The translations under genes and the position numbers were made by a program. Shown here piece after piece: positions 50,896 to 62,311 of a DNA stretch of 64,000 nucleotides (position 1 is the first letter of the stretch; every line of letters starts with the position of its first letter). Under the pieces are notes generated by a model. It was given only the letters and a program-made list of their open reading frames with translations. It was not told the DNA's origin and searched no databases. The DNA is taken from the NCBI RefSeq assembly GCF_014066305.1, contig NW_023501070.1, positions 62,001-126,000 on the forward strand. The letters run 5' to 3'. The stretch is from Letharia columbiana. Lineage: Eukaryota > Ascomycota > Lecanoromycetes > Lecanorales > Parmeliaceae.

Positions 50896-53356
50896 TAAGA
50901 GCCGCACCTGCAATCAACGTGGCAAGATCCTGTTCACAGCTAACAAAATCTGGCGTTGCAAAGGGTTCCTTTTTGCCGGTGGTTAGAGCACATGCAGCCG
51001 ACGCTTTCCGTGGTTCGTTGTTGAACACAGTATGACTGCTCAACCTCATCACCAGCAAAAGAAAGAACAAAAGCGTTGATGGTATTTTCCTCTTCAGCAG
51101 CAAGACACAAAAGAGGGGGAAATGGGCTAGAGGGAAAGGGAAGGAAAAGAAAGGAAAGAGAGGCCAACAATCCTTCCTGAACTGTCTTGTACATAAGCAA
51201 GCAAAGCCAGCACATCTTATGTCTCTTGCATGCCATCCACGCCTACGTCCGTTGTCCTGATATCTGCTGCATTGTCACGAGAGCATGAACGCTCACAAGC
51301 ATTTACTGCCCACCCCAAGAACCTCTAGCGTCATTTCGCCACACCTTGTCTCTTTCCAAATCGTAACAAGCCCCGGCAGTTCCCGTCTAAGAGCCCCTTT
51401 TCTTTTCTTCCAGACACTCTGGTCTCTGGCAGTACTAGAAATTAGAACAGCAAATCGTCTGGAAACCAGACATAGCTGCAACTGCGTTGGCACATATCAA
51501 TTCCATATCACTCATAAATCTAGCTGATTGGATTTACGATACAATACAACCCATTCGAACCCCAAAGTCACGAGCAGTAGAGCACCTGCCTCGAATCACC
51601 CAGAGCCCGTCTATCCAGTAAATCACCTATACCCTCAATCCAAGACTCTCCAAACGCCAACAGCACTCAGACCCCAAGGACGGAGCCAGCGTTTGGACAA
51701 TCGACCGTAGCACTGGCACTGGCCTCTCGTCCACCCTCAAACCCTCCAACCCAACCCAGCACACCGCCGACACCGCTCCCCAAAATCTTGTCCGCCTGCT
51801 TCCCTTCTCCGTATGCAACAGCCTCTGACCTCTCTCTCCTGTATCATTGATCCCCCTCTCCCAACCTCCTATTCCCCATTTCTTCCCCTCGGCTCCCGAT
51901 CCTCTCAACCACACCTCCATCGTAGTCAAACTAAACCCGAATACTCAAAGCCACCATCCATTCGCTCAACGAGCCCCCTCTTCAAACCGCAGAAGGCCCC
52001 CCCTCTCTTCCCTTCCCAGAGACAGCCCTCACATTCGCCACCATTTCCGCTCCTGCTCCTTAGCCGCAGGACCAGCAGCTTTAACCCCGTACTCCTGTCT
52101 GGTAGACTGGAGTTTCTTAACAGTCATGCACCAGCAGAGCTGGATCAGGGAGAGCGTATCTTCGAGTTGTGGATATTGGCGTAGGCGATCGTCCCAGGCG
52201 AAGTAGATTAGGGCTCAGGGTATGCCAGGGTATGCCAGAGGAGGGAGGAGGAGGAGGAGCAGCAGGAAGGAGACCCAAACCGGCGAGAGGAGCCAGAGGA
52301 GCAAGAGCAGCAGAGGAACCTGATCTCGGCGAGCACGCATAAGGCCCAGAGTCTAAAAAACCCGTCAGCCGCCAAGTACAGAAGGGCGAGCCGACGGCAC
52401 AAAACCAGGCTCCGAACCAAGTTTGAGCATTGAGCGCCAAAGGATTGTGGTGGTGAGAGACCAGACATGTAGCGGACAACCAAGACACACGGTTTAGAAC
52501 CGATGCCCGACCTTCCGACACAGCTGATGGGTGATCCAGCAATGTATCAATCTGCTCCCCTATTCTCCGGCCCTCCTCAACTGATCCTTAAACCCCACCT
52601 GCCGCAAAACGTCGAGTCTAAGTCTCATCTCCTAGGGTGTCTCCATTTGTTGTTTTGGAAGAACGCCGGTCGGCGTAGATGGTAGGAAAGATGGAGTGTC
52701 ATTACACCGAGCTTCTAAGCCGAGACAGTCTAGTCTAGAGTGGTTGGTGGAGCGTTAGTGCGTTGGCCTTAGGGATACAGAAGGTCTAAACTATCGAAAG
52801 TCCGCTGTTGCCAGGACTGGCGAGCGATGAATTCGATGCTGGTTAGTCCCAAGCTTCACAGGCTATACTACGAGCGAGTGATAGGAGGAATCAGCTGTGA
52901 TTGTCAAGAGCCGGCCCCCAAGGGCTGACAGGACGCTATAAGAGATGTGTCGAGGAACTTGGTAGTGGAAGTTATGAAGTTAGAACAGGTCTAGAATACC
53001 ATGATTGATATCGCATGCAAGAAGAACAAAGCAAGCATCTAGGATCCACCATAGATAAAGAACAAACAGTACCACGCATGCACGTTTCCTCCTCCGATGT
53101 ATTTTGGTAGAAAGCCAACAGCAATCATCCCTCCATAGACCGCTGCCCACAATCTTGCTCCCTTTCATGCTAGAAATGCCCATTGTATGTCCATCCGACT
53201 TGCCACGGGTTCCCCCAAATCGTACCAAGGTGTTGTGACTCGCGGGCTCGTTGCGCCTAGAATAGAAGATCTTTGATGGTCCGGTGATGCAAACGAAGCG
53301 AGAGGACAGGCTCGTGAAGGATGTAGGGATGGTCGAGTGGGATAGCAAGCCCGGTC
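50896..53356. other. Intergenic region, 2.5 kb
   Basis: No supported gene. Frames at 51813-52206 (plus) and 52117-52542 (minus) are biased by C/T-rich and (GGA)n-like sequence (52230-52320) and lack family pattern. The 52980-53348 minus frame probably lies in the trailer of the gene at 53357. Confidence 0.45.
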
Positions 53357-53683
53357 CTAGTGCTTCAAGCGCGACACCAAGCCTTCGTACATTTTGCGCA
53401 ACCTCGCCAGCACTCTCTTGCGAAACGGCAAGGCCTCTTCTGCCAGCTCGACTTCACGTTTTCGGGATGCCTCCTGTGCACGCCATTCCATCGTGGACTT
53501 TATCCCCTTTGCGATCGCAAACCCCAAGATGGCTTCGGACGCAGGTTCGTCGGAACTTTTAGGGGTTTTGGGAATCGAATTGAAGAGTAATGCCACGTCC
53601 TCCGGGTTTCCGAGGTGCGACTCAAGTTCATTGAATGCACAGGAACTTGAGAAGCGACCCTCGTAGCTGTGAGCTGTCGACAT
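53357..53683 (-). CDS. Small hypothetical protein, basic helical C-terminus
   Basis: Single exon, 108 residues, ATG at 53683 in context ACAATGTC. The sequence is soluble: a polar start, LGNPEDVALLFNSIP, an alanine-rich helix (ASEAILGFAIAKGIK), then a charged helical C-terminus (MEWRAQEASRKREVELAEE... ending LVSRLKH) that could form a coiled coil. Amino-acid composition is far more protein-like than that of overlapping plus-strand frames. No family recognised. Confidence 0.55.
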   Translation of the reverse strand: MSTAHSYEGRFSSSCAFNELESHLGNPEDVALLFNSIPKTPKSSDEPASEAILGFAIAKGIKSTMEWRAQEASRKREVELAEEALPFRKRVLARLRKMYEGLVSRLKH

Positions 53684-54636
53684 TGTAGGAAAAGGTCGAG
53701 CTGTTGCCTGGCTAGTGTTAGATATGACCGGGATCAGACCGTTGGTGCAGCATACTCTGTTCGATACTTGGCGCGGTGGGTTGTCAATGATCTCAACGGT
53801 ACGGACGAGTGTAAGAGTGCTGAGGGTTTGAATAGTAGCCCGGGGGCGGGGTATCCCAAATGGCGTTGGATCGTTATGATGATAGGAGGTAGATCCGTGT
53901 GGGAGAGGGTTGTCTGGTATGGAAAAGGGAGCAGGAAAAAGGAGCAGGATACAACCTACGAGCTGTTAGCAAGGCCTATACCGCAGCACGGACGTTGATA
54001 AAAGGGAAATACCCTTTGGGAGCACAGATAGATTGCTGTTCAAAGGAAATTGTTCTTTTAGAGCAGTGGCTCTGTTGCAGCGTAGATGGCGGAGCTAAGG
54101 GGTCTTGTTTCGTATCACTGTAGCCGAATGAGGGTCTGTTGAAGGAGACTTGCAGACGTGGAAGGACTCGTCTCGTTCGAAGATTGGCTTATGTTGAAGA
54201 ATGGGAAGGATAGAGATTGTGAAAGCGTAAGGTGATGGTGTGGCAGTGTATCCTGATGCTCTAAATTTTTGTGTAACAGATGTAGAATGAATGAGCGGTG
54301 ACCCGCGCTGTGGCAAAAGAAACCTTGCTTTGATACGGAAGCGCCCAGCCGAAGGCAGTAGAGCTTATGCACGCTGTCACAGCAACAAACAACTGACCAT
54401 ATCTACACGAAAAAACTTCGCGGTCTTACTGCTCGTTCAAAACCTCCAGACCAGCTCCGTATTTGGGAATCTTCGACGCTGTGGAAACGCTGCGTCTCCT
54501 AATCCAAAGGCACCGGTCCTTCCTCCACCAGAAAACCTCCACTCACTAGAGATTTTCAGGCCACCTCGGCGTGTTTTTGCACGAGCATACAACGATTCGC
54601 AGCAATACTAGCAATCTCCTCGCCTTCAAGGATACC
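53684..54636. other. Intergenic region between divergent genes
   Basis: Presumed shared promoter region for the minus gene at 53357 and the plus gene at 54637. A 109-codon plus frame at 53669-53998 and minus frames at 54095-54372 lack family features. Nothing else seen. Confidence 0.45.
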
Positions 54637-55212
54637 ATGTTGCCCTCACAGCGTGCTGATGGATTGCGTGCTGGCAAAACCAAGCGGTCACCAAGCCCTT
54701 CGCCGCCACCTGGGAGTAGATCTTCAGAAAATAGTCCAAGCCATAAAACTGAACAAGCAGAGAAGGGTACTTCCTTCAGTGCTGCTCTGTCCAAGAGAAC
54801 CAAGCCCGCGCTGACATGATCGACAGGGGATAATGAGTCACCATTCATAAGCCATGGACCTGTCCTACCTGACGAGAATCGAGCAGCTGCCAGCAGCGAA
54901 CCCCAAAATACGGTCTCTGGAGGGACAAGAGCCCCTGAGACAATACCTTCAACGACCGTCACTTGTGGTCCGCGTCCACAGCTGCAACCCATTGGCACTC
55001 AGGCATGGACTTGGATACAAACCAGCCATCAGCCTGCCGGAGACAATGATGCATACCCAGATTCGACAATTCCAGCATACTACCGTGCTCCTCATCGGGG
55101 TCCACGCAGGATCAGGAGCGGCCAGAGTAGCAGGCCGGGTGTTGACTTCATTGTCCGTCGAGAGCCGCTTGATCCAGTCAGCTCCACTGTGGGTCCCTCC
55201 AATGGCCGATAG
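54637..55212 (+). CDS. Proline/serine-rich hypothetical protein (two exons)
   Basis: Exon 1 54637-54766, intron 54767-54826 (60 nt, donor GTACTT, branch GCTGAC, acceptor CGACAG), exon 2 54827-55212; 171 residues. The intron length is a multiple of three and the unspliced frame carries a TGA at 54817, so retention would truncate the protein at 60 residues. Start context GATACCATGTT is good. The product is disordered: KRSPSPSPPPGSRSSENS near the start, Pro/Gln-rich middle, and RAPHRGPRRIRSGQ with VDFIVRREPLDP near the end. No domain recognised. The donor is weak, so the model is moderate only. Downstream frames to 55954 could be further exons. Confidence 0.42.
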
Positions 55213-57993
55213 AATCCCATCTCCTGAATCAGCACAACATATGCAATGCTGCGCTCTTTATCCAATGGCAACATCCCGGGTCTCGCCGCCTCAACAAAAC
55301 GGAAAGCACGAGTGATGTGGGCAGAGAAAGGCAAAAGGGCAACGGACTTCATCGTGGAACATGGCAGGACGTGGTGCAGTGCTGAAAGAAAGCATGTGAT
55401 TACGGAGCAACAATGGAATCGGTCAATACTACACAGGCGTCCGCTTACCCGGGCGTATCAGATTCTTTTCGCTCGCCTGTTCACTGTGCCACTTTTCATC
55501 CCCAAGGAACGAATGGATAGACAACAAGAAGTTTGTGCCCTTCCAGCCTGTTCTGAGATAGGTAGCATGAGTTGGTCACTGAGTGTAGTGCAGTCCTTTG
55601 CGTAGTCTTCCATTCAGAGGGAAGGTCCACTGGTCTCCTTGTGGCCGAAGAACCGAGATACAATGTGTTCCCCTGCCTGTCCTGAAGCGTTGCAGCTTTG
55701 TCATCTCATTCTCCATTTCCTACTTAAGACCACCTGAGCGTGCTTATCCCCACTTTACATCGGCCAGTCGACGACAAGGAGCTTCAACACGCCTTGACGG
55801 CCCATGTGCTGATGCTTCTGGACTGGCCGTAGATGGAGAACCCAAGCTTTCCAATGGGATGAAGGCTATGCCAAACAAACCTCATTCAATGTTGCTGCGC
55901 GGGGACATATTCAGGACAAAACAAAAGCTCATTGCGATTTATGTATATACTTGAAGTCAGTTTGGTTCTGTCATGTTGTCTTCCGTCACGGCCAATCGTC
56001 CGGAAGAATGTTGTTGGGTAGCAGCCACGAAGGGTGCTTTCCCTTTGATGGTCCAGTATACTAAGAAAGTCGTACCTACGTCATCATATTTTTACGTTTG
56101 AGCCTTCAACTGAAGTGGTCACGTTTCCACAGTTAATCTCGTTCTTGTCGATACTTCTTTCCCCCGTCATCGTGGATTGCGCGACAGGTGGCAAGTGGAA
56201 GGTAGTTGCAGCATGAACGTGTTCTTCTAGAGGTTGTTGCGGGCCTCGTTATTTCTGAGAAGAAAAAACTTCGACCCGCGCCTCCCTACTTTGGATAGGA
56301 ACATGATACTTTAGATAGGAGTATATTGGGTTACCTACTGTGCGATTGAGGGTAGCTTCAGCTTTCAACAAGCGTGTTGCTGGCTCTTAGCTTCTTGTCG
56401 TGCGCCATATGCATACAAGGGGAGACGTCAATGGACTTCGGACTGGACAGTGATATGACCGAATTTGGTTTACTGCTACTCATTTTCCTTGTGTGGAAGG
56501 TGCGATTGTGCTCTGCTGCTTTTCCCGATTTGGTGAGGTGTATCAGATGGTGAGAGAGGCTCTCCGGTGCGTACTTTTTTCTGGGGCTTGTCGCTAACCC
56601 TTGTGTTTGAAGGCAGTCTATCTTAAGATTTCCTGGCTAAGGATGGGTGTTATCACCCGTGTGTCCTCAGCTCTGGTAAGAGGTGGCAGTCTGTCCGGTC
56701 CTCCCTGCTTCCCCCATCTCGGGAAGCTGCTGTCGACGACTGGTGCTCAGATAGACAAACCTTCTCCAGTGTTGACTTATCGCGTGGCTGGAATCCATAT
56801 TGAAGCTGACCAATCCAGATTGTCTCTTTCCTAGGCCTCGCCTGCTTCTGACCAGAGGGCGTGCTTGAATGGGGCGGCTCTCTCCGGGCCTCAGAGGACC
56901 ACTTGACCGAAGACGAACATCGAAAAAAGTCATAGGAGTACTCCAATCCTCTTTGCTATGCAGCCTGATCCATTCGCTAATGGGTAGGCGCTGATGAACA
57001 ATTAGAGAGTGGTAGTCCTCCTCTATAGTTCCAGGATCTAATGATTCAGAGGCCAGTTGCAGTGAGCGCCTACGGAACACCCTCGTAGTCAATTCATCTA
57101 CTCAGCTAGAATTTCAGCTTTTAGCGTTGAGATACACGTCAGAAGTCCCTCAATTCTGTGTTCGTCATCTGAAGTCCGGGGATTTCGGCCCTATGCTAAC
57201 GATCTGAAGCTATTTGGTATTTTTCACTAGCTTACAACCAAAATAAGGGGGCGCTGGTCTTTCCCACTCCCAGTATCTAACGGTTCACAGAGCAGTTACA
57301 GCGCCGGCGGAAGAGATTCACTTCATCTATTCAGCAGACTCGCCAGCTTTTAGAGCTGTTACGCACCTCAGCAGACCCTCGATCCTGCCATATGAAGTCT
57401 ACCAAATGTTACGTTAGCTCTGTTTTATATAAATGGACTAGTCAAGTATTATATCACTAGCACCAAAATTACGCTATCTCTGAGGGAATCGTAACGCAGC
57501 CAAGACGACCAAGCCGGCCACCAAAAGCTAGTTACATCTGCTATGTGGAAAGTTTTTATAAACTTCACCTCATATTCTTCTCTCCTTCACAAGAAGTTTC
57601 TTCGCTTTTTGTTGCCAACCTCTACTGTACTTGTACGGAGTCACCGACAATATTTCGGCGGAGATGACACAGAGAAACGACATCGGCAGACTTGCCGCGT
57701 CAGTCTTATCGGTGCTAAGCTGACGGCGTCTTAGATCTAGCCTCTAGAGCTTGAACAGGACTAGCAAAATTCGGGGAAAACTCAGAGAACAGGCTCCCGC
57801 TCATCTCGTGTCAAACCTTCACTTGTTGGCATCGGCGCGGCGCGGTGCTGATGCTTAATCACATCTCATACAATACTACGAGTAGTGAAAGAGAGGCTTC
57901 CCCTCCCTCGTCTACTCACTTACCTTCCTCTTTCCTACGCCTTCGTGAAACCTCAGCTCTTAAAGCTCTTAGGAGCACGTGACGTAAGCTACA
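55213..57993. other. Intergenic region, 2.8 kb
   Basis: Open frames at 55246-55605 and 55598-55954 (plus) continue after the gene at 54637 but could not be joined by good splice sites. A 141-codon minus frame at 56667-57092 is fairly protein-like yet begins without ATG and may be a gene relic. From about 57100 to 57990 nothing is seen except the presumed permease promoter. Confidence 0.4.
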
Positions 57994-60505
57994 ATGGCAA
58001 GGGAAAGACAGCAGAGTCGCGTTTTTGACGATGCGGCTCATCTGGTGGGTGTCCTTCCAGGATATTTCATTCCACCCGATACCACCGGGGTTGTATTGCC
58101 GGAATTAGAAGCTTTCTCAATCTCGTCGGACTCTTCAGGGTTTTGCCTCCACCAAAGATAAATACTGACTCGTCTTGCAGGCATCAATGGGCCACAAGGC
58201 CGAGCTCAACCGCCACTTCAGTCCGCTGGCAATGCTCGGGCTTGCCTTTGCGATCCTGAATTCGTGGACAGCTCTATCGGCATCTCTGTCTCTGGCGCTT
58301 CCCAGCGGAGGACCAACGTCAGTCATATGGGGATTGATCACAGCTGGAATATGTAAAGCTTGCTCTGGCGCCCGCCATCATACGGCCGATGATTAGTGAA
58401 TACTAAAAGTACGCAGGTAACTTATCACTAGCAGCTTCAATGGCTGAGTTCTTGTCTGCCTATCCAACCGCTGGTGGCCAATACCACTGGGTCGCGTATG
58501 TATCTTCGCAATCCATAACTCCTCTTTCAAACTAGGTTGTTGCGAAGTATTGAGACATGTCTGTAGGGCATTTGTTCTCTGGATATGTTTCGAGCCTGGA
58601 GATTCTCTCTTGAATAGGCAGTACTGACATAGAAATCTTGACCCAGAGTTATCGCCTGGCCAAAATGGCGTCCACTACTGTCTTGGATTACTGGTTGGAT
58701 CAACGTGTCCGGATGGATCGCCCTCGTTGCATCCGGAGGTCTGCTAGGAAGTCAACTCATCGTTGGAGTCATCTCTTTTACGAATCAAAATTACGTGCCG
58801 CAACGCTGGCATCAATTCTTGATATACATTGGCTATAATCTAGTTGCGTTCTTGCTCAACGCCTTCGGCAACTCGCTGCTTCCATACGTTACGAAAGGAG
58901 CTTTTGCATGGTCGATTACCGGATTCGTCATCATCTCTATCACGGTACTCGCATGCGCATCTCCCGATTACGCTAGCGGCAAGTTCGTCTTCACCGAATT
59001 TATAAACGGTACGCGAATGGTCGAGTGACTCTTCTCTGTTTGTCCCAAGATCTGAATCTCAAGAACCCTGTCGGTGCCTGAATGTTGTTGGTTTTGCCAA
59101 ATCTGTCTCATCGTCAATTTCTGGCCCCTACGAAACAATACTGATTTCAACATGTGCACAGACTCCGGCTGGCCAGGAGGAATTGGCTGGCTTCTCGGGC
59201 TGCTGCAAGCAGGTCTCGGACTGACTGGCTTCGACGCAGTAGCCCACATGATTGGTCAGTATCACGACACGCCACCGTAACGCCACTAACAGATCATGGC
59301 AGAAGAGATTCCCAATCCACACGTAGAGGGACCTCGAATCATGATCGCAACGGTCATGATAGGAATATTTACAGGTTTCATCTTCCTCACATGCCTACTC
59401 TTAGTGAGCGGCGGGTCAGCCAATGTACAGAATATAATTGGATCCGCTGCTGGTCCTCTACTGGCCATCTTCTACAATGCTACTGGAAGTAAAGCTGGGT
59501 CGATCTGCCTGCTCATGTTAGTAGCTGCCCTTACACCAGGTCCTGGTTCATTTGCTGACTCTGGGCCAAAGGTTCCCTCTCGTCTGCCTGCTCTTCGCCA
59601 CTATAAGTATCATGACTACAAGCAGTCGCATGACTTACGCTTTCGCCAGGTACGTCAGCCTACTACAATTTGGAGGAGACTTGCTGCATGTACTGATGGG
59701 ACTGCAGAGACGGTGGACTCCCAGCGAGTCGGTTCTTCGCAAAAGTCCACTCGAAACACGAGATGCCACTCAACGCGCTCATCCTGACCACGATCTTGGT
59801 AGTCATCTTCGGTTGCATCTTCCTAGGCTCGTCCAGGTAAGGCTCCTTGATTTTGTACATTCTCTGTCTGACCAACATTCATAGCGCCTTCAACGCCATC
59901 ATCTCAGCTTCCGTCGTAGCACTCGGCGTGTCCTACGCCATCCCTCCGGCCATCAACTGCCTCCGAGGCCGCAAGATGCTTCCACCACGACCATTCGTCC
60001 TGCCGGGTCCGCTTGGCTGGATGTGCAATCTGCTCGGCATAGCCTACGTGATCGTGACGACGGTGCTCTTCCTCTTCCCGCCCACCTTACCCGTCACAGG
60101 GAGCAACATGAGTACGTCATCCATCTTCCCCCTCTCCTTGGCGCCCTATCCTAAACAACCACGACCACCCATCATTCCCTACCCACCACAATCCTCCCGT
60201 GCCATTCTCCTCTTTTTATTTCAGCCCACCTCATCCCCACACCCCCCAACCCCCGCTTCCCGCCCCCTCATACTCCCTCACAAGCCATGCAACGCATCCA
60301 CTGACAACACCCATTTCCAGACTACTGCATCGTCGCCTTCTTCATCGTCATCGTCATCAGCGTCGTGCAATGGTTCGTCGACGGCCGCAAAAACTACAAG
60401 GGTCCCGTCGTCGAACTCGTCGGCGAAGGAGAAGAAGACCAAGTCGTTCACGCCGCCGACAATGATGAATTCGACGATAAAAGAGGTGCCGCGGTCGAAC
60501 GGTAA
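57994..60505 (+). CDS. APC-family permease (amino acid/GABA/choline type), ten exons
   Basis: Exons 57994-58044, 58181-58352, 58417-58495, 58647-59008, 59162-59254, 59303-59516, 59572-59649, 59708-59836, 59885-60111, 60321-60505; all phases agree; 529 residues. It fits fungal plasma-membrane permeases of the GABA/amino acid/choline group (TC 2.A.3.4): DDAAHLASMGHKAELNRHFS, then FAILNSWTALSASLSLALPSGGP (TM1), EFLSAYPTAGGQYHWVA, SWITGWINVSGWIAL, GFDAVAHMIEEIPNP (typical of the loop after TM6), SSRMTYAFARDGGLP, and a final pair of membrane segments before a short acidic tail. About 12 membrane segments are expected. Introns are 48-64 nt except 136, 153 (58496-58646), 153 (59009-59161) and 209 nt. 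Family is certain; substrate cannot be read from sequence. Confidence 0.9.
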
Positions 60506-62311
60506 TGGGTAGATGGGTGCGGCGAGGGAGAGGACGTGGTTGTTAGGATAAAAATTGGGGTCGGGAATAGAACTTGGGGATGGAAGGCTGGCGGTGGGCT
60601 TGGGGTAGGTTGTGGATGGATGGAAGGATCAGAGAAGGATGCGGGGTTGCTGTTGTACTTAGCATCGACAAGATTTATGGTAGCACAGCAAGCAATGTGC
60701 GTGTAAGTAAACATGTAAAAACACGCACGAAACCCCATCGCCTCATCATCCTCAAAAGACAAGGTATCCAACACGTCACTCTACCACGCTTATTCACACC
60801 CGATCCATCCATCCACCCAACTCCAACCTCGCCGTCTCAATCCTTACACACACCCACCGCCCCACCCCAAAAGTGATTCCCCAGCCGCCTCAACGCCAAT
60901 GACAGGAAACGACAGCAACTGACCAACCCCCCCTTGACCATCCATCCCCGTTCCGATCCCCTCCCCCCCGCCCCCTTCTCCTTCCCCCCCTTCCGCAACG
61001 GAACCACCCACACATAACCCCGTAGCATCCAAGGACACCGAACAGGCCAACGCCTCTATGAATCCAAGCATTCTCTCTTAGAAACATCTCGTCTACAACA
61101 ACTCCACTCCCCAGCCCCACCAGCCAACAGCGAGACACTCCACCTAAAAAAGCGGCGGCGGCGGTGGGTTATAAGCCGAGATCGTACATACAGCAGCAAA
61201 AAATGAATGAATGAATGACATAGAGGCGCCCATGCCAGGAACAACAATCGGTTTCATTGCGTGATGATGGCGTAAAGAGGGTTCGGACAGGTTTTTGGTT
61301 TTCTAACATATGGTGGAGGATTCGACGATGTCGCCTGGAAAAGACTCTTTCTGCAATCGTAGCAACGATTTCAGTCGGTAGGTGCGTGGATCGCGGCGTG
61401 GTTGGTGGTGGGGGGTGGGAGGGGGAAGCTGTAGATTAGAGGCTAGAGTCTTATTGGGGGTGGAGGATGTGGAGGTGGTGAGTGCGAGGGATAGGATGCG
61501 AGGGTGGTGGGTTGAGCGCTTAGACTCGGCGCGGATGTAATCTTGTTGGAAGCCGGGTTAGAGAGTATCAGCGTGTGTAAGTGTAAGTATTTGCAATCAC
61601 TGGCAGGGAGAAAATGCGCGCGCATCACCAAAATATCAGCAAAAACGTCTATTCTTGCTTCTACTTTACATCGCATTTGTATGTGTAGGTAATACTACAA
61701 GTCTATGTATCTCACGTTTATAAGATATGGCCTCAGTTCTAGAGCGATTTGGTTCTTGATTTGGGTCCCTTTCTACGATATACAGTAAGAAGGAGTCGCT
61801 GTGATGAGTTTACGAGGGAGTATAGTACTTAAAAAGGATATATTAAAACGGTGGCTTGATGAGGAGGGTATATAGGATTTTGAGGACTAGATAGACTTCA
61901 GCTACTTTCTATGAGTTGAGTTATAGTTACGTATAAGAAGAATCGCCTTTTAACTACTATTCTTGATGGTGTGTGCGTATTCTTCTCCGTGCCAAGGGTT
62001 GTAAATACGCTTGCACACGCTGATACCTTATATCCGACTCCCACCCCCTGTCGAGCTGCAGAGAGTGACCCGGGGGGCTTAAGCGGCGGGGGGGAAGCGC
62101 AAATAAGTGCTCGCACAGCGTTCAAAAGGACGTCTTGCTTGGCATTAGGCCTTCAACAACTCCAACCCACAACGTGTGAAGTTATGTTCAGTCCTTGCCT
62201 TGCTATGAAGCATATTGCATGCTCAGAGTGCTAGACTGCCAATTGGCCCGAGGCAAAATGATTCCTGTGTGATCCTCCTCTGGGTTAATCTCCCCTACAG
62301 ATCACAGCCAC
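60506..62311. other. Intergenic region between convergent genes, 1.8 kb
   Basis: Presumed 3' trailers of the permease and methyltransferase genes. It contains C-rich and G-rich strand-asymmetric stretches (about 60780-61000), an AATG microsatellite (61204-61218), and an AT-shifted patch at 61800-61960. Short minus frames near 60837-61138 are glycine-rich artefacts of the C-runs. No gene is seen. Confidence 0.45.

Noticed and set aside
52117..52542. 141-codon minus frame with poly-Pro
   Set aside because: Driven by a GGA-rich stretch; alternative minus frame is equally open; no domain.
56667..57092. 141-codon minus frame
   Set aside because: Fairly protein-like but lacks an ATG and splice partners; kept only as a possible relic.
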